From: Sinomonas notoginsengisoli
GTDB taxonomy: Bacteria; Actinomycetota; Actinomycetes; Actinomycetales; Micrococcaceae
Length of the DNA: 64,000 nt
Assembly: GCF_021554725.1 (NCBI RefSeq)
Contig: NZ_JAIZDP010000012.1
Coordinates: 21,969-85,968 of the forward strand
Reading direction: 5' to 3'
Shown: positions 1-9,401 of the stretch, piece by piece
Numbering within the stretch: position 1 is the stretch's first letter
How the letters are laid out: every line of letters begins with the position of its first letter
Made by a program: the position numbers and the translations under genes
The notes under the pieces: model-generated
What the model was told of the DNA's origin: nothing
Seen by the model: the letters and a program-made list of their open reading frames with translations, nothing else
The model's database searches: none

Positions 1-3000
1 AGGGTGCGGATCTGCTGCGCTAGGCGAGCGTTGTCTGGCTGGAGCTTTCGTGCGGCCATGGTGGCGACAGTCGCGTCGGGCAGCCCAAAGCAGATCTTGG
101 TCTGCGCGTTCGCGGCCACCACATCGGGCAGATCCAGAGGTCCTTGTGTGGCGAGAACTACTGCCAACCCCTTGGATCGACCTTCGCGGATCATGGTCTG
201 GATGGCGCGGAATGGTGAGACCCGGTGTGCCTCGTCGACGACCATGACGTATCGGATGGTGTTTGGCACGGGCGGCAGATTCTGCACCCGTAGAAGGAGC
301 GAGGAGAGGATGAATCCGGCTGCGAGCACAGTGGTCTGCCCATTTCCGGGGATCTTCGACAGCCCGAACACCACATTGGAGTCAATGACGTTCCCGAGTG
401 GCTCTCCCGACTTGAAGAGGTCATTATGGGTCAGATCGCCGATCACGCCCGACAAGTCAGCATCAAGATGGTCATCGAGAGTGCGAAGGGTAGGCCACCG
501 ACGTTCGGCATGGCGGACGGCGTAGGCGTCTTTGAGCGCCTGCTCAAGTTTGGCACGCTGCCGGACGCCAAGCCGCGCACTTACTGACTTCACCGCTTCA
601 TCGACCGTGTCGCGCAGCTCGATTACCGCGCTTTGAATGGCACGGTCAGATTCGTCGTCGAGCGCGAGCGGGTTGTACGGCGCCCCCTCGTTCCATAGAT
701 CGACGAACTCGGCGCCTGCGAACGGGGGGAAGCCTGTCTCGTCGCTGTAGTCGTTCTTGAAATCGGCGACACCGAACCTGCTGCCGCTGAACTTGGAGAG
801 CTGCCCAAGCAGGCTCATAGCGAACTGTGTCTTCCCCATCCCTGAGGATCCCCAGATCTCGGTATGGCCGTTCTGGAGGCTCGATTGGCCTGGGCCAGCG
901 GGATGCCACCGCACCTCCTCTCCTGTGACGGCGTCCCACCCTAAGAGCGGGGCCACGAAATCTGGGCGTGCAGCAGGGGTGATCACGGAACCAGCTCCGG
1001 GGTATTGCGTTTCAGCGGTGGTTCCATGTTCCGCCGTCGACGGAGTGGTGGTGTCGGCCGCCGCTTCGGAAACCTGTTCCTTCTGTTCCGTGCTTGCATC
1101 CCGAGGTCCGCTAGAAGCGCCGGTGTCTGGTTCGAGCTCTCGTGGAGTTCCGCCATTGGTCTCGGGACGTCGACGAGTTCGGGTGCTTTGGAGTGGCGGA
1201 CGGTCACTCTCCACCGTGCGCAGCGTCGTGAGACTGGTCGAGGTCGCGGTACGAAGGAGTTCCTCGGTGAGCGGAATACTGTGAAGAACGACTGGCACGA
1301 TGTCGTTCGCGACGTCAGTGCGGTAGGTGCGGTGCATGGGTTCGACGTTGGGGCCGAACACAAGTCCCACGCCAGCCCATTCCAGGGTGCCTTTGCCAAG
1401 GCGGAATGCTTCGAGCGCAGCCATCTCGGAAGAATCCAGCCTAAACCGGGACTCTCGAGCGACGGCGTAGGCAGCTTCCGCGATGCGGTTCAGCCACAGG
1501 CGGCTGTGAACGCTGCCTGCCTCTGGGTAGGCGGCCCATTTGGTTGCCGCCAGGCTTTGGTTTAGCTGGTCGAGAGCGCCGGCGGCGGCGTCGTTCTCGT
1601 CGCTGCGTCGGGCCTTCACCTCGATTGTAGCGATGTGTACGCCCTGGTCCTGCGGGTCAAGGGCGATCGCGAGCAGATCGGCTCTCTTCTTAGGGAACCA
1701 GTGGCGGTACTCGTCGAGGCTGACGAGAAGGACGCGGCATCCCGGGGGCAGAGGCCACGGCGTCGTCGTGGTTGCGAGCAGACTGAAGGCAACCACGTGT
1801 CCGACAAGCTCATTTATGCCGGCCCCGCTAGTCGCTGCCTGCAGCGCGAGGATACCATACCCTTGGGATGCAACCTGCCGAAGCTGCGTGCCGATGGAGA
1901 GCGCGACATCAGATTCGTTAATGATGCCAGCGCTGCGGAGGCTTCGACCGATTGCCCGGTCAGCAGGGCCGCCGGACTTCTGGCTCAGTACCAGAGACAG
2001 CGGACTGTCGCCGCCAAGGCGACGTTCTTGATGGAGGATGGCGACATTGTCAGCGCCGAGTGCGTGTTCGAGACTATCCCGAGTCGCGTATCTATCCAGC
2101 GTGGCGACCCACAGAGCGAGGTCATGAATCTCCCGCAGCTTGGGCGCGAGGTCGAGGGCGCCTGTGCGCACTTCGGGAACCTGGAGAGGCTGCCCTTCTT
2201 CAGGCCAGGATTCATCGACAGCGTTCTGGAGACGCAGCCAAGCTTGGCCGGCGGCCGAGGCTGCGGGGGGCATGAGAAGGGTGCGGCGGTCTTGCCTTGC
2301 CCGCTGCCATACCCGAGGGGCGAACAGGACTTCGTCGTCGACGGCGGGGGGCGAAACTTCGCGGTTCTCGATCTGCAGCGCATTCGGGCTGTTCGTCAGC
2401 CCGGTGACTAGGGCAAGGTGCACGGCGGGCGCCTCACCGCCGGGACGCAAAAGTTCTTGCGCGCGTGCGAGGTCGTTGATATAGCGTAGCTCGAGGACAT
2501 CGCGCTCGTTGCGCAGCCGATCATCGGCCATTGCGAGGGTCTCAGGCAGCGGCCTGTCATCCTCGCTTGTCCCGACGCAGAAGATCTCGATCTTCCGGAT
2601 TGTGGCCAGTCCCGCGCGGCGCCCAATTAGCTTCACTGCCTCACCGACCAAGAGGTCGGCAGCGCCGCCACCCCAGGCAAGGCAACGCAAGTGTCCGGCA
2701 GCTTCGGGCTGGAGGGTCAGCAGTTGCATGATTACCGAGCTGAGCGCGTCGCCAGCGTATCCGCTTTCGTCCCGCGCCGACCTTCCACCATACAGGCTCC
2801 AGAGGCGTCCTTCGCTGGTGGGGAGTAAGGCGCGGTCTTGGGTGGACAGACGCAGGTGTGCTGGGTGGTGGGTTGCAGTTGCGTGGGCGATGCCGTTCGA
2901 TGTCGCAACTGCATCGCCTGGGTCAAAGTCGGTCTTGGGTTCTTCTGCCCGGTTAACGAGCTTCCAGAGCGCTTCGAGGTACTGCGCCAGCCATTCTGCC

Positions 3001-4778
3001 TTCATTGGGGCGAAGGCGGTCAGTGCGACCGCACGTTCGCTACGAACTGCTCCCGCGAGAGCTAGGGATTCTGCTGTCCCGGAATCGTCGGTGGCCTCCC
3101 GCTCCTTGCAGGTCGCCGTCCAGGCGTCCACCCAGGATCTGAGCGTGACCGGGTCGAGGCCCCTGTCGAGCGATGTGCGGGCCAACTGCCTCAGGGCTGT
3201 TGCGAGAGGGAGCAGGGGACGGGGGACGACCTCGGTCGCACTGGGGCTCGTGGGCCCACAGAAAGCGTGGAGGCTTGGCTCGTCGGGAAGTCCGAGGGTC
3301 AGAACGGGAGCCTCAGCGAAAAGGATGGCTGAACGGAGGGTCGCAGCATCGTCAAGGTCGGGCCTCCAGTCGACCTGAACTGTGCTTCCGTCTTGGGCAT
3401 GAAGTCGCAGCTGGAGTACCGGCAGTTGTCCCCCTGAAGCGAGCCCCGCATCACCGAAAGCCGCCAGCACATCGCCGAGATCGCCATCGTCCGCGGCACG
3501 CAGGAGCAGGCCGTCGACGTCGCCGCCAGAGTGGTCCCACGTCCGCATGAGCGCCCCGAGCCTCAGGCGTGCGCAGGCAAGCGTGAGGATGCGGCCCGCG
3601 CCGGTACGATTGGACGCTGCAGTCGCACTTGTTGGGGGATGGGGAAAAAGTACCTGGACGCGTTCGACCATGCCGCCCAGCTGCTGCGCCGCCCGGACGA
3701 TCGCAGCTTCTGGACATGAGGGGCTGCTGCCGCTGACTGCCTTGTCGCGCAGCAGCCGTTCGAGCTTGCGCCGGGTGATGCGTTGGAAGATCTGTCTCTG
3801 CTGAGCATCGTCGAGGTCGCAGAGCTCCTGGGCCGCATTGCGCTGGCCGCTGCCCCTGCGCAGTTCTTCCGCGCGGAGTTCGTAAGTATGCCACGGTAAA
3901 CTCGCTGCCTGGCTCATGATGTCGAGGCCGGTGCGGAAGAGAGCTATTTCTTGCAGAACAATGTCCGCCAGATTTTGTGGGCGTTGCTCGAAGATTTCAC
4001 GGGCCTCGTCGAACCGGAGCGTTCTGAGCAGGTCCGTGCTTCCGGCCTGGAGCTGGGCCATTACGGCGTCCGCGGCTGCAGCTGCTCCCTTCGGACCGAC
4101 CCCGGGGCGCCGGCCAAGAACCGACTCGGCGCGCTTTCTCAGATCACTGTATGCAGTTGGTTTTAGGAGGTCGTCGCTGGTCCGGCGGGCAGCTAGAGCG
4201 AGGTTGTCCCCGATCCGCTCAGAATCCACCCTCGCGCCTGAAGATACTCTGTCGGCGAAGGCTCCCAGAGTGGGGAGTGAGTCGAGGACATCGTCTCCTG
4301 CCGCGAGCCGGTCCAGATATGCCGCGACCGCGTGGGCACTCGGTCTTGCTGCCACGGGAGCCTGAATAATCGCCTCGCGTACCGCGCGGGACATGCCATC
4401 TAGGCCCACCGCTGGACGCTGCTGAGAAAGGATGCCCATGCCTTCCGCAGTCTCCAGCAGGACGCTGGGCGAGACGGAGTCGAACAAGTTCAGTGACTGC
4501 CGATCAGCCACTTGTTCGCCGTCGCAGAGCACAAGGACCACGCCTCCGCTGCTCTGGTTCCGCAGCTGGGTTCCCGACACGTCGTGCATCGCATGCGATC
4601 CGAAGCGAGCTGGTGAGGACGAGACGATGGCCAGCTGGGGAAGGCGATTGTCCCAGGCAGCGCTCATGCCCTCAGCGACCGACGTTGGCACACCTTCGAC
4701 GAGGACGAAGCTCCGCTCTCCGATTGTCAGATGGCGACGTAGGTGCTCCGCCAGAGCACGTCCAAGGCGGGCGCTCAA
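1..4778 (-). CDS. Large HerA/FtsK-like ATPase, DptH-like, 3' end cut by window edge
   Basis: One frame stays open for at least 1,592 codons and runs off the window, so the C-terminus is missing. A Walker A motif (GSSGMGKT) lies near residue 1,309 and a Walker B motif (VVDEAH) near 1,513, followed by IREGRSKGLAVVLATQG, typical of HerA/FtsK-type motor ATPases. The roughly 1,250-residue N-terminal part has no motif I know. DptH of phosphorothioation-dependent restriction is about 1,700 aa with the same C-terminal ATPase, so size and layout agree. The start is taken as TTG at 4778, which overlaps the TGA of the preceding gene (TTGA) and stays in frame to Walker A. A TTA and an ATA codon occur, rare in the rest of the window. 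Role inferred: DNA-translocating or nuclease-recruiting component of a defence complex. The ATPase assignment is firm; DptH kinship is inferred from architecture. Confidence 0.75.
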   Translation of the reverse strand, partial: MSARLGRALAEHLRRHLTIGERSFVLVEGVPTSVAEGMSAAWDNRLPQLAIVSSSPARFGSHAMHDVSGTQLRNQSSGGVVLVLCDGEQVADRQSLNLFDSVSPSVLLETAEGMGILSQQRPAVGLDGMSRAVREAIIQAPVAARPSAHAVAAYLDRLAAGDDVLDSLPTLGAFADRVSSGARVDSERIGDNLALAARRTSDDLLKPTAYSDLRKRAESVLGRRPGVGPKGAAAAADAVMAQLQAGSTDLLRTLRFDEAREIFEQRPQNLADIVLQEIALFRTGLDIMSQAASLPWHTYELRAEELRRGSGQRNAAQELCDLDDAQQRQIFQRITRRKLERLLRDKAVSGSSPSCPEAAIVRAAQQLGGMVERVQVLFPHPPTSATAASNRTGAGRILTLACARLRLGALMRTWDHSGGDVDGLLLRAADDGDLGDVLAAFGDAGLASGGQLPVLQLRLHAQDGSTVQVDWRPDLDDAATLRSAILFAEAPVLTLGLPDEPSLHAFCGPTSPSATEVVPRPLLPLATALRQLARTSLDRGLDPVTLRSWVDAWTATCKEREATDDSGTAESLALAGAVRSERAVALTAFAPMKAEWLAQYLEALWKLVNRAEEPKTDFDPGDAVATSNGIAHATATHHPAHLRLSTQDRALLPTSEGRLWSLYGGRSARDESGYAGDALSSVIMQLLTLQPEAAGHLRCLAWGGGAADLLVGEAVKLIGRRAGLATIRKIEIFCVGTSEDDRPLPETLAMADDRLRNERDVLELRYINDLARAQELLRPGGEAPAVHLALVTGLTNSPNALQIENREVSPPAVDDEVLFAPRVWQRARQDRRTLLMPPAASAAGQAWLRLQNAVDESWPEEGQPLQVPEVRTGALDLAPKLREIHDLALWVATLDRYATRDSLEHALGADNVAILHQERRLGGDSPLSLVLSQKSGGPADRAIGRSLRSAGIINESDVALSIGTQLRQVASQGYGILALQAATSGAGINELVGHVVAFSLLATTTTPWPLPPGCRVLLVSLDEYRHWFPKKRADLLAIALDPQDQGVHIATIEVKARRSDENDAAAGALDQLNQSLAATKWAAYPEAGSVHSRLWLNRIAEAAYAVARESRFRLDSSEMAALEAFRLGKGTLEWAGVGLVFGPNVEPMHRTYRTDVANDIVPVVLHSIPLTEELLRTATSTSLTTLRTVESDRPPLQSTRTRRRPETNGGTPRELEPDTGASSGPRDASTEQKEQVSEAAADTTTPSTAEHGTTAETQYPGAGSVITPAARPDFVAPLLGWDAVTGEEVRWHPAGPGQSSLQNGHTEIWGSSGMGKTQFAMSLLGQLSKFSGSRFGVADFKNDYSDETGFPPFAGAEFVDLWNEGAPYNPLALDDESDRAIQSAVIELRDTVDEAVKSVSARLGVRQRAKLEQALKDAYAVRHAERRWPTLRTLDDHLDADLSGVIGDLTHNDLFKSGEPLGNVIDSNVVFGLSKIPGNGQTTVLAAGFILSSLLLRVQNLPPVPNTIRYVMVVDEAHRVSPFRAIQTMIREGRSKGLAVVLATQGPLDLPDVVAANAQTKICFGLPDATVATMAARKLQPDNARLAQQIRT

Positions 4779-6340
4779 CGGTGGCTCCTGGATGCGCGCT
4801 CCCCGACCATCGTGGTGCGGTCCGATAGCCCCACCGCGAGACCTGCGTCGCTCATCAGCCGCTCCGCGGCGCGGGCGTTCTGAGCGAGCCGTGCGCCGTC
4901 TAGCTGGGCTGCCAAAGCAGTTTCTGCGGCTGACTCTTGGTTAATCACGAGATCCCACTCTTCTCGGGCTGCCGCAATGAAGTCACGGCTGGACATCGGC
5001 ATTCGGTTCGACAAGGCACCTACCATCGCGCCAAGGAGATCCGGGGTCGCCGTTAGGTATCGGTACGAGCCCGTCCCCACCAGCATGCCCACTGATTCCA
5101 ATAGCACCCGGAAGCCGTCCTCGGATCCTCGGCTGTAGTTCGCCGTTTCCACTGCCAACCGTGCCAATCGGAGGTACTCCTCGTGTCCGGCGGGCAGGGG
5201 AAGGCGGGTGAGTTGATTGGTGACGCTGTCATGGCTTCTCGCGTCAGCTAAGGTCCGGTCCCGGAACTCGCCGGAAAAGGCGGTCACCTTATCCTCTTCT
5301 TTAAGCTCGCGCATGAGCTTGGCGAGCGTTCGAACGGTGGCCTCGCTTAGTCGGATGCGGGCGCGCCGGTACGATTCTTCTGACCGCTGCCGGACCGGGT
5401 CCTGCGCACGTGGGGAACCCCCGAAACTCAACAGCAGGAACCGGTCCTCGGACGGCGTGTCGGTCGCGTCCCACGCGGTGCGCAGGACGTGAAGAGCCAA
5501 GTCGAGGCCGAGCATGCAGCGCAACTGCCAGAGCTTCGCGGGCCCGCTGGCATTGCCCTGGAGCATGATTCCCTCGGCGTGGCGGCACAGACTTCGGGCG
5601 AGGCCCGCCAGTCGGGGGTCGGCGCCACGTCTCCATGCTGATTCCTCATCTTCCTCAAGGTCGATGCGCCGGTCGGTCCAGGTCTCGTTCGACGGCAGCG
5701 CGCTCTCCAGGATCGAGCCGATGTCGGCCAGCGGACTGGCAGCATTCAGTTCTTCTCGGATCCGCCCGACCGCCACCTTTCCGAGGGCGGCGTCGGAGGA
5801 ATCAGCTGGATCGGCCAGAAGCCGCGCGAGGGTGATCCCGCTTCCTCGCATGTAGACCTTGCGGACCGTGTACTCGCTGCTGCGAGGGCTCGGCTTACGC
5901 GCGTCGTACCACAGTAGCGACTCGTGGAATGGGCGGAGCAGCCAAGCCCCCTTCTGACCTCGTTGTGTCTCTGGATCGATGAGGCCTTGCAGGGTGAGCT
6001 GGGCGAGCTGAAGATTGGCAGAACCACGAACTTGGTCCCCCGATGCTAGTCGATCACCGTACTCCTCTGGCGAAGTGTCCGGATCCCCAACTCGACCCTT
6101 GGAGCGGCCACCGAGAAAGTTCTCCCCTAGGGCCAGACTGCGCACAGCAAAGAGCTGCCGCTTGGGGGACTGGAGGTCATCAATAGAGTCCGGGGCGCAG
6201 TAGTCATTCTGGCGCAGAGTTAACAGTGTTTCTGCGCACAGTTGGGGCGCACGCTCGTCGCGGTCTGGTGCCAGGCAGAATAGGTCTTCCGCGACGGCCC
6301 CAGGGCTCAGCCGGTAAAGGTTCTTGCGTTGCGATGCCAT
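4775..6340 (-). CDS. Unrecognised 521-aa protein in the DptG position of the operon
   Basis: I do not recognise this protein. It is 521 aa, charged, largely helical in appearance, and has no signal peptide, membrane segment or P-loop. A short acidic stretch (DLEEDEE) lies near residue 225 and a helical charged stretch (LMRELKEEDK) near residue 345. Its ATG shares its A with the TGA of the upstream ATPase (TGATG), and its own TGA overlaps the TTG of the downstream HerA-like gene, so it is almost certainly co-translated with both. In Dnd restriction loci a poorly conserved DptG sits between DptF and DptH. Position alone suggests an equivalent bridging role, which is inference and not seen in sequence. 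Confidence 0.7.
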   Translation of the reverse strand: MASQRKNLYRLSPGAVAEDLFCLAPDRDERAPQLCAETLLTLRQNDYCAPDSIDDLQSPKRQLFAVRSLALGENFLGGRSKGRVGDPDTSPEEYGDRLASGDQVRGSANLQLAQLTLQGLIDPETQRGQKGAWLLRPFHESLLWYDARKPSPRSSEYTVRKVYMRGSGITLARLLADPADSSDAALGKVAVGRIREELNAASPLADIGSILESALPSNETWTDRRIDLEEDEESAWRRGADPRLAGLARSLCRHAEGIMLQGNASGPAKLWQLRCMLGLDLALHVLRTAWDATDTPSEDRFLLLSFGGSPRAQDPVRQRSEESYRRARIRLSEATVRTLAKLMRELKEEDKVTAFSGEFRDRTLADARSHDSVTNQLTRLPLPAGHEEYLRLARLAVETANYSRGSEDGFRVLLESVGMLVGTGSYRYLTATPDLLGAMVGALSNRMPMSSRDFIAAAREEWDLVINQESAAETALAAQLDGARLAQNARAAERLMSDAGLAVGLSDRTTMVGERASRSHR

Positions 6341-8214
6341 CAGTCGCCTCGTTTTGTGAAGTGCGGGAGGGAGATCGTGACCAGGGCAGGCGGGGTGGAG
6401 TCCGGGTCGGCAACTCGCAGTGAACGATCGGTGGGCAGATATGCCGCCAGACGCCCATAGAAGCCACGCAGGTCATTCATTTCAGCCACACCTTGGCCAA
6501 CGGGCCCCTGGAACGCAGCAGCCTCCCGGATCGCCTCATACATGCGAGGCGTGATGCGCAGGGCGAGGTCGTGGTCGTGAGCCACGACCAGCTCCACGTC
6601 CACATGGTCAACATCGAGTAGCTCCTCGACTAGACCGGAATCGGGCACTCTGAGTGCCAGCTCTTCCAGCTGAAGTTGCCCGTGCACCAGGGACGGACGT
6701 GCGGGCCTGAACGAGCCGGGATCACGTGCGAACAGGCATGCGGGATCGGGCACGATCAAGCCCTCGTTCGGGCTTGAGAACCCGGTCACGAGGAAGTTCA
6801 GGCCACGGACAATCTCATTCAATTCGATCACCGTGTCTCCGCCGCCGGCCACCCTCCGGGCAAGTGCAACCAGGGCGACGATATGGCGGTAGTCCAAGAG
6901 GCGCCGCGCGGATTCGGCAGGCCCTCCGAGGACGCTTGGGGCTTCGAAGAAGATGCGTTGCCTCCAGAGACGTTCTGCCGGTGCGTTTGTGACGCCGTCA
7001 CCCCGGACCAGGGAATCCAATCCATCTTCGACGCGGATCGGGTCCTCGTCAGTGCTGACCATCTCCCCCAACGCATAAAAGGTCATCTCGCCCTGAGCCG
7101 TGCGAATTCTGTCGAGGGGCGACACCGAGCCGGCCAGCCCTGAAAGATGACCGCGCTCGGCGACCTCGGCGCGCGTGATGTGGGGGTCGCCAGCGATGCG
7201 CCGCACATCTTCGGGGGCCCCGCTTGCGTCGCGTAGCCACCCGTCCACCTCGAGATCGCTAAGCGCGCCCAAGCCTGAGTGCCTCATCCCTGTCAGCAGT
7301 GGCGACCGCTCGGCGGTATCGGCCGGGAGACCTCCGCCCAGGACGCGCGCGAAGTAACCGTCCGTGGCGGTGAAGGCGCTGTTGCCACGGTCGCGGTTGT
7401 CATCTTTCACCTGTTTGCAGCTGTGGGGCCCAACGACCGCCCACGACAGGATCGCCAGGACTTCTCGCAACGTGGGGACTGCCTCGCCGGTAGCCAGGCG
7501 CACTAGAGTGCGTAGCTGCTCCCGAACGTCAGATCGGCGCAGGTGAGCAGCATTGCTGCGCATCGGACAGCCGCCGCTACTGAAGGGACAATCCGCACAC
7601 CCGCTCCAGATCTCTTCACGCGTTACATAGTCCACCAGCTGGTTCCACAGACGGTCCCCGGTGGGCCGTTGCCGGTTCACGTTAACGATGATGAGGCCGT
7701 CGGTCTTGGCCGCGCCGTGCCTAAGAGCACGATCTAGAACCTCAGCTTCGTTATGCGCTCCGATGTCTTCGAGGGCATCACGAAGGACCCCTTCGTTGGC
7801 GCACAATAGCGTCTTAAAGTCACTGGCGTCGAGAGCGGAGCGCATGGTCAAGGCACGAGCCGGAGCGTCGGGCAGGCCGGAAAGATCTTTGACCACTTGC
7901 TGCCCGGGCGCGACCTCAACAAGGACGTCCTCGGTGGGCAGACTCGCCCCAGCGGCGCGGCAAAAAGCCTCTGCGACGGCAGTCTTCCCGGTACCTGCAT
8001 TGCCCGTGAGCACCACGACTCCCGGCGCGCCCTCGGTTGCCCAGTGAGCGACGAACCGGCCAAGCTTGGTCTCCACGTCGTCGCTAAGAGAGTCGGCGAG
8101 CTGGGCGAAATGCTCCCGGTAGGCTCCAGCCTGGTCCGCGCTGAAGACTGAGAGAAGTCTCAACGCCCTGACCGCGGGAAGTTCTTCTGGTGGGGGCATA
8201 GCTATGTTGTTCAC
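6340..8214 (-). CDS. P-loop ATPase, DptF-like, with a CxxC-C cluster
   Basis: A 624-aa soluble ATPase. Walker A is GNAGTGKT at residues 71-78, reached after a short helical N-terminus. A segment reading LIIVNVNRQRPTG (about 174-186) looks like the strand after Walker B in AAA/KAP-like defence ATPases. Cys206, Cys209 and Cys216 (CADCPFSSGGC) form a possible zinc knuckle, a feature I associate with DptF-type ATPases. The ATG overlaps the methyltransferase stop as ATGA, and the stop overlaps the next ATG as TGATG. In the Dnd pathway DptF is the first gene of the restriction module, and this gene holds the same place here. P-loop ATPase is certain; DptF relationship is likely but needs a profile search. 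Confidence 0.75.
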   Translation of the reverse strand: MNNIAMPPPEELPAVRALRLLSVFSADQAGAYREHFAQLADSLSDDVETKLGRFVAHWATEGAPGVVVLTGNAGTGKTAVAEAFCRAAGASLPTEDVLVEVAPGQQVVKDLSGLPDAPARALTMRSALDASDFKTLLCANEGVLRDALEDIGAHNEAEVLDRALRHGAAKTDGLIIVNVNRQRPTGDRLWNQLVDYVTREEIWSGCADCPFSSGGCPMRSNAAHLRRSDVREQLRTLVRLATGEAVPTLREVLAILSWAVVGPHSCKQVKDDNRDRGNSAFTATDGYFARVLGGGLPADTAERSPLLTGMRHSGLGALSDLEVDGWLRDASGAPEDVRRIAGDPHITRAEVAERGHLSGLAGSVSPLDRIRTAQGEMTFYALGEMVSTDEDPIRVEDGLDSLVRGDGVTNAPAERLWRQRIFFEAPSVLGGPAESARRLLDYRHIVALVALARRVAGGGDTVIELNEIVRGLNFLVTGFSSPNEGLIVPDPACLFARDPGSFRPARPSLVHGQLQLEELALRVPDSGLVEELLDVDHVDVELVVAHDHDLALRITPRMYEAIREAAAFQGPVGQGVAEMNDLRGFYGRLAAYLPTDRSLRVADPDSTPPALVTISLPHFTKRGD

Positions 8215-9401
8215 TGGCCTACCGCAGCCCTTTCCTCACTGGAGGCGGCTCCTAGTACCGGCCTCGGCACACTGACGAGTTGGCGCTGTCCACGGCGGCC
8301 AGCAAGAAGTTCGGCCCCGCTTCGGGCGGGAGCCCCTGCCGTCTCCAAGACCTGGGCCAGCGCCCCAACGATGAGCTCGGCCGCCGGGGGCGGGACGGCG
8401 TTGCCGATCTGCCTCCTGACCCGTGGGTACGCCGACCTCGCGTCCCGAAGATCCTTACCGAACTCGAAGACAAAGTCATCGGGAAAGCCTTGTAGGCGTG
8501 CTTTCTCGCGATTGGAGAGGCGCCGTGGCTCGATGTGGTGGTATCCATGAGTCCCCCCGCCTCCGCCCGCGATAATCGTGTACGAGGGCTTGTCTGGATC
8601 AACCCGGCGGTACACGTGGCTTATCAGCCCCTTCACGGCCAAAGGGTGGTCGGCGGGGATCACCTCGAAATTCGAACCCGGTGGGATCAGCTTGAGCCGC
8701 TCGACAACGTCCCGGCTATCCTGGCCGCGCTCGTGGTTAGGGGCATCATCAGGAAGAGGATGTCGATCCAGAGCATCCCGCACAGTGCGGGGTGAGCCTT
8801 GAAATGGTGTGGGGATGATCGGTGGCCGGACCCCCAAGTCCCGACGAACGCCGAGGACGATAAGGCGCTCTCGGTTCTGCGGCACACCAAGATCCGCCAT
8901 ATCCACCACCTGAGCGCTGATGTCGTAGTGGACTCCACGGCCATAGGGACGATTCATCGGCGCCCCGTCAACGAAGCTGCTCGGCGACTTCAAAGCGTGC
9001 CGGACAAGGGTCCAAGCGACACCACGGTTTGCCGAAAGCAATCCGGGGACATTTTCAAGCAAAAAAGCTGCTGGCTGGAGTGCGTCCAGATATCGCGCGA
9101 CCTGGCGGAAAAGGTTGCCACGGGCGGTCATCAAGCCATCATGGTTCCACAGTGTGGAATAGTCTTGACAGGGCGGGCCGGCGAGAAGGATGTCGCACGG
9201 TACATCGGGAACAGGCGTCTCAGTGATGTCGCCTTCGACGATGTGTTTGCCGATATTGCGACGGTACGTTTCCACTGCCCAGTGCTCATTGTCGATGGCC
9301 CACACGACACGGGCGCGTCCGGATTGCTCGGCGCCAAGGTCCATGCCACCGCAGCCTGAGAACAACGAGACAGCGGCGTAACGCTTCGGGCGAGGCGCCA
9401 T
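8211..9401 (-). CDS. C5-cytosine DNA methyltransferase
   Basis: A 396-aa m5C methyltransferase that transfers methyl from S-adenosylmethionine to cytosine C5. All core motifs are in canonical order: motif I FSGCGGMDLG (14-23), motif IV GPPCQDYS with catalytic Cys78, motif VI ENVPG, motif VIII QNRERLIVLG and motif X IGNAVPP. The target-recognition region lies between VIII and IX-X and includes a glycine run before THGYHH. It is the first large gene of the operon. The ATG overlaps the stop of a small upstream ORF (TAATG), and its own stop overlaps the next ATG. No partner endonuclease of ordinary type II kind is adjacent. The methylase probably marks self DNA for the ATPase complex downstream. 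Target site cannot be read from sequence. Confidence 0.95.
   Translation of the reverse strand: MAPRPKRYAAVSLFSGCGGMDLGAEQSGRARVVWAIDNEHWAVETYRRNIGKHIVEGDITETPVPDVPCDILLAGPPCQDYSTLWNHDGLMTARGNLFRQVARYLDALQPAAFLLENVPGLLSANRGVAWTLVRHALKSPSSFVDGAPMNRPYGRGVHYDISAQVVDMADLGVPQNRERLIVLGVRRDLGVRPPIIPTPFQGSPRTVRDALDRHPLPDDAPNHERGQDSRDVVERLKLIPPGSNFEVIPADHPLAVKGLISHVYRRVDPDKPSYTIIAGGGGGTHGYHHIEPRRLSNREKARLQGFPDDFVFEFGKDLRDARSAYPRVRRQIGNAVPPPAAELIVGALAQVLETAGAPARSGAELLAGRRGQRQLVSVPRPVLGAASSEERAAVGQ

Noticed and set aside
1..9401. BREX, DISARM or Druantia as the identity of the defence-like operon
   Set aside because: No PglZ-like, DUF1998, SNF2 helicase, PLD or DruE-type protein is present, and the methylase is a plain m5C enzyme. 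The ATPase-unknown-HerA order fits DptFGH better.
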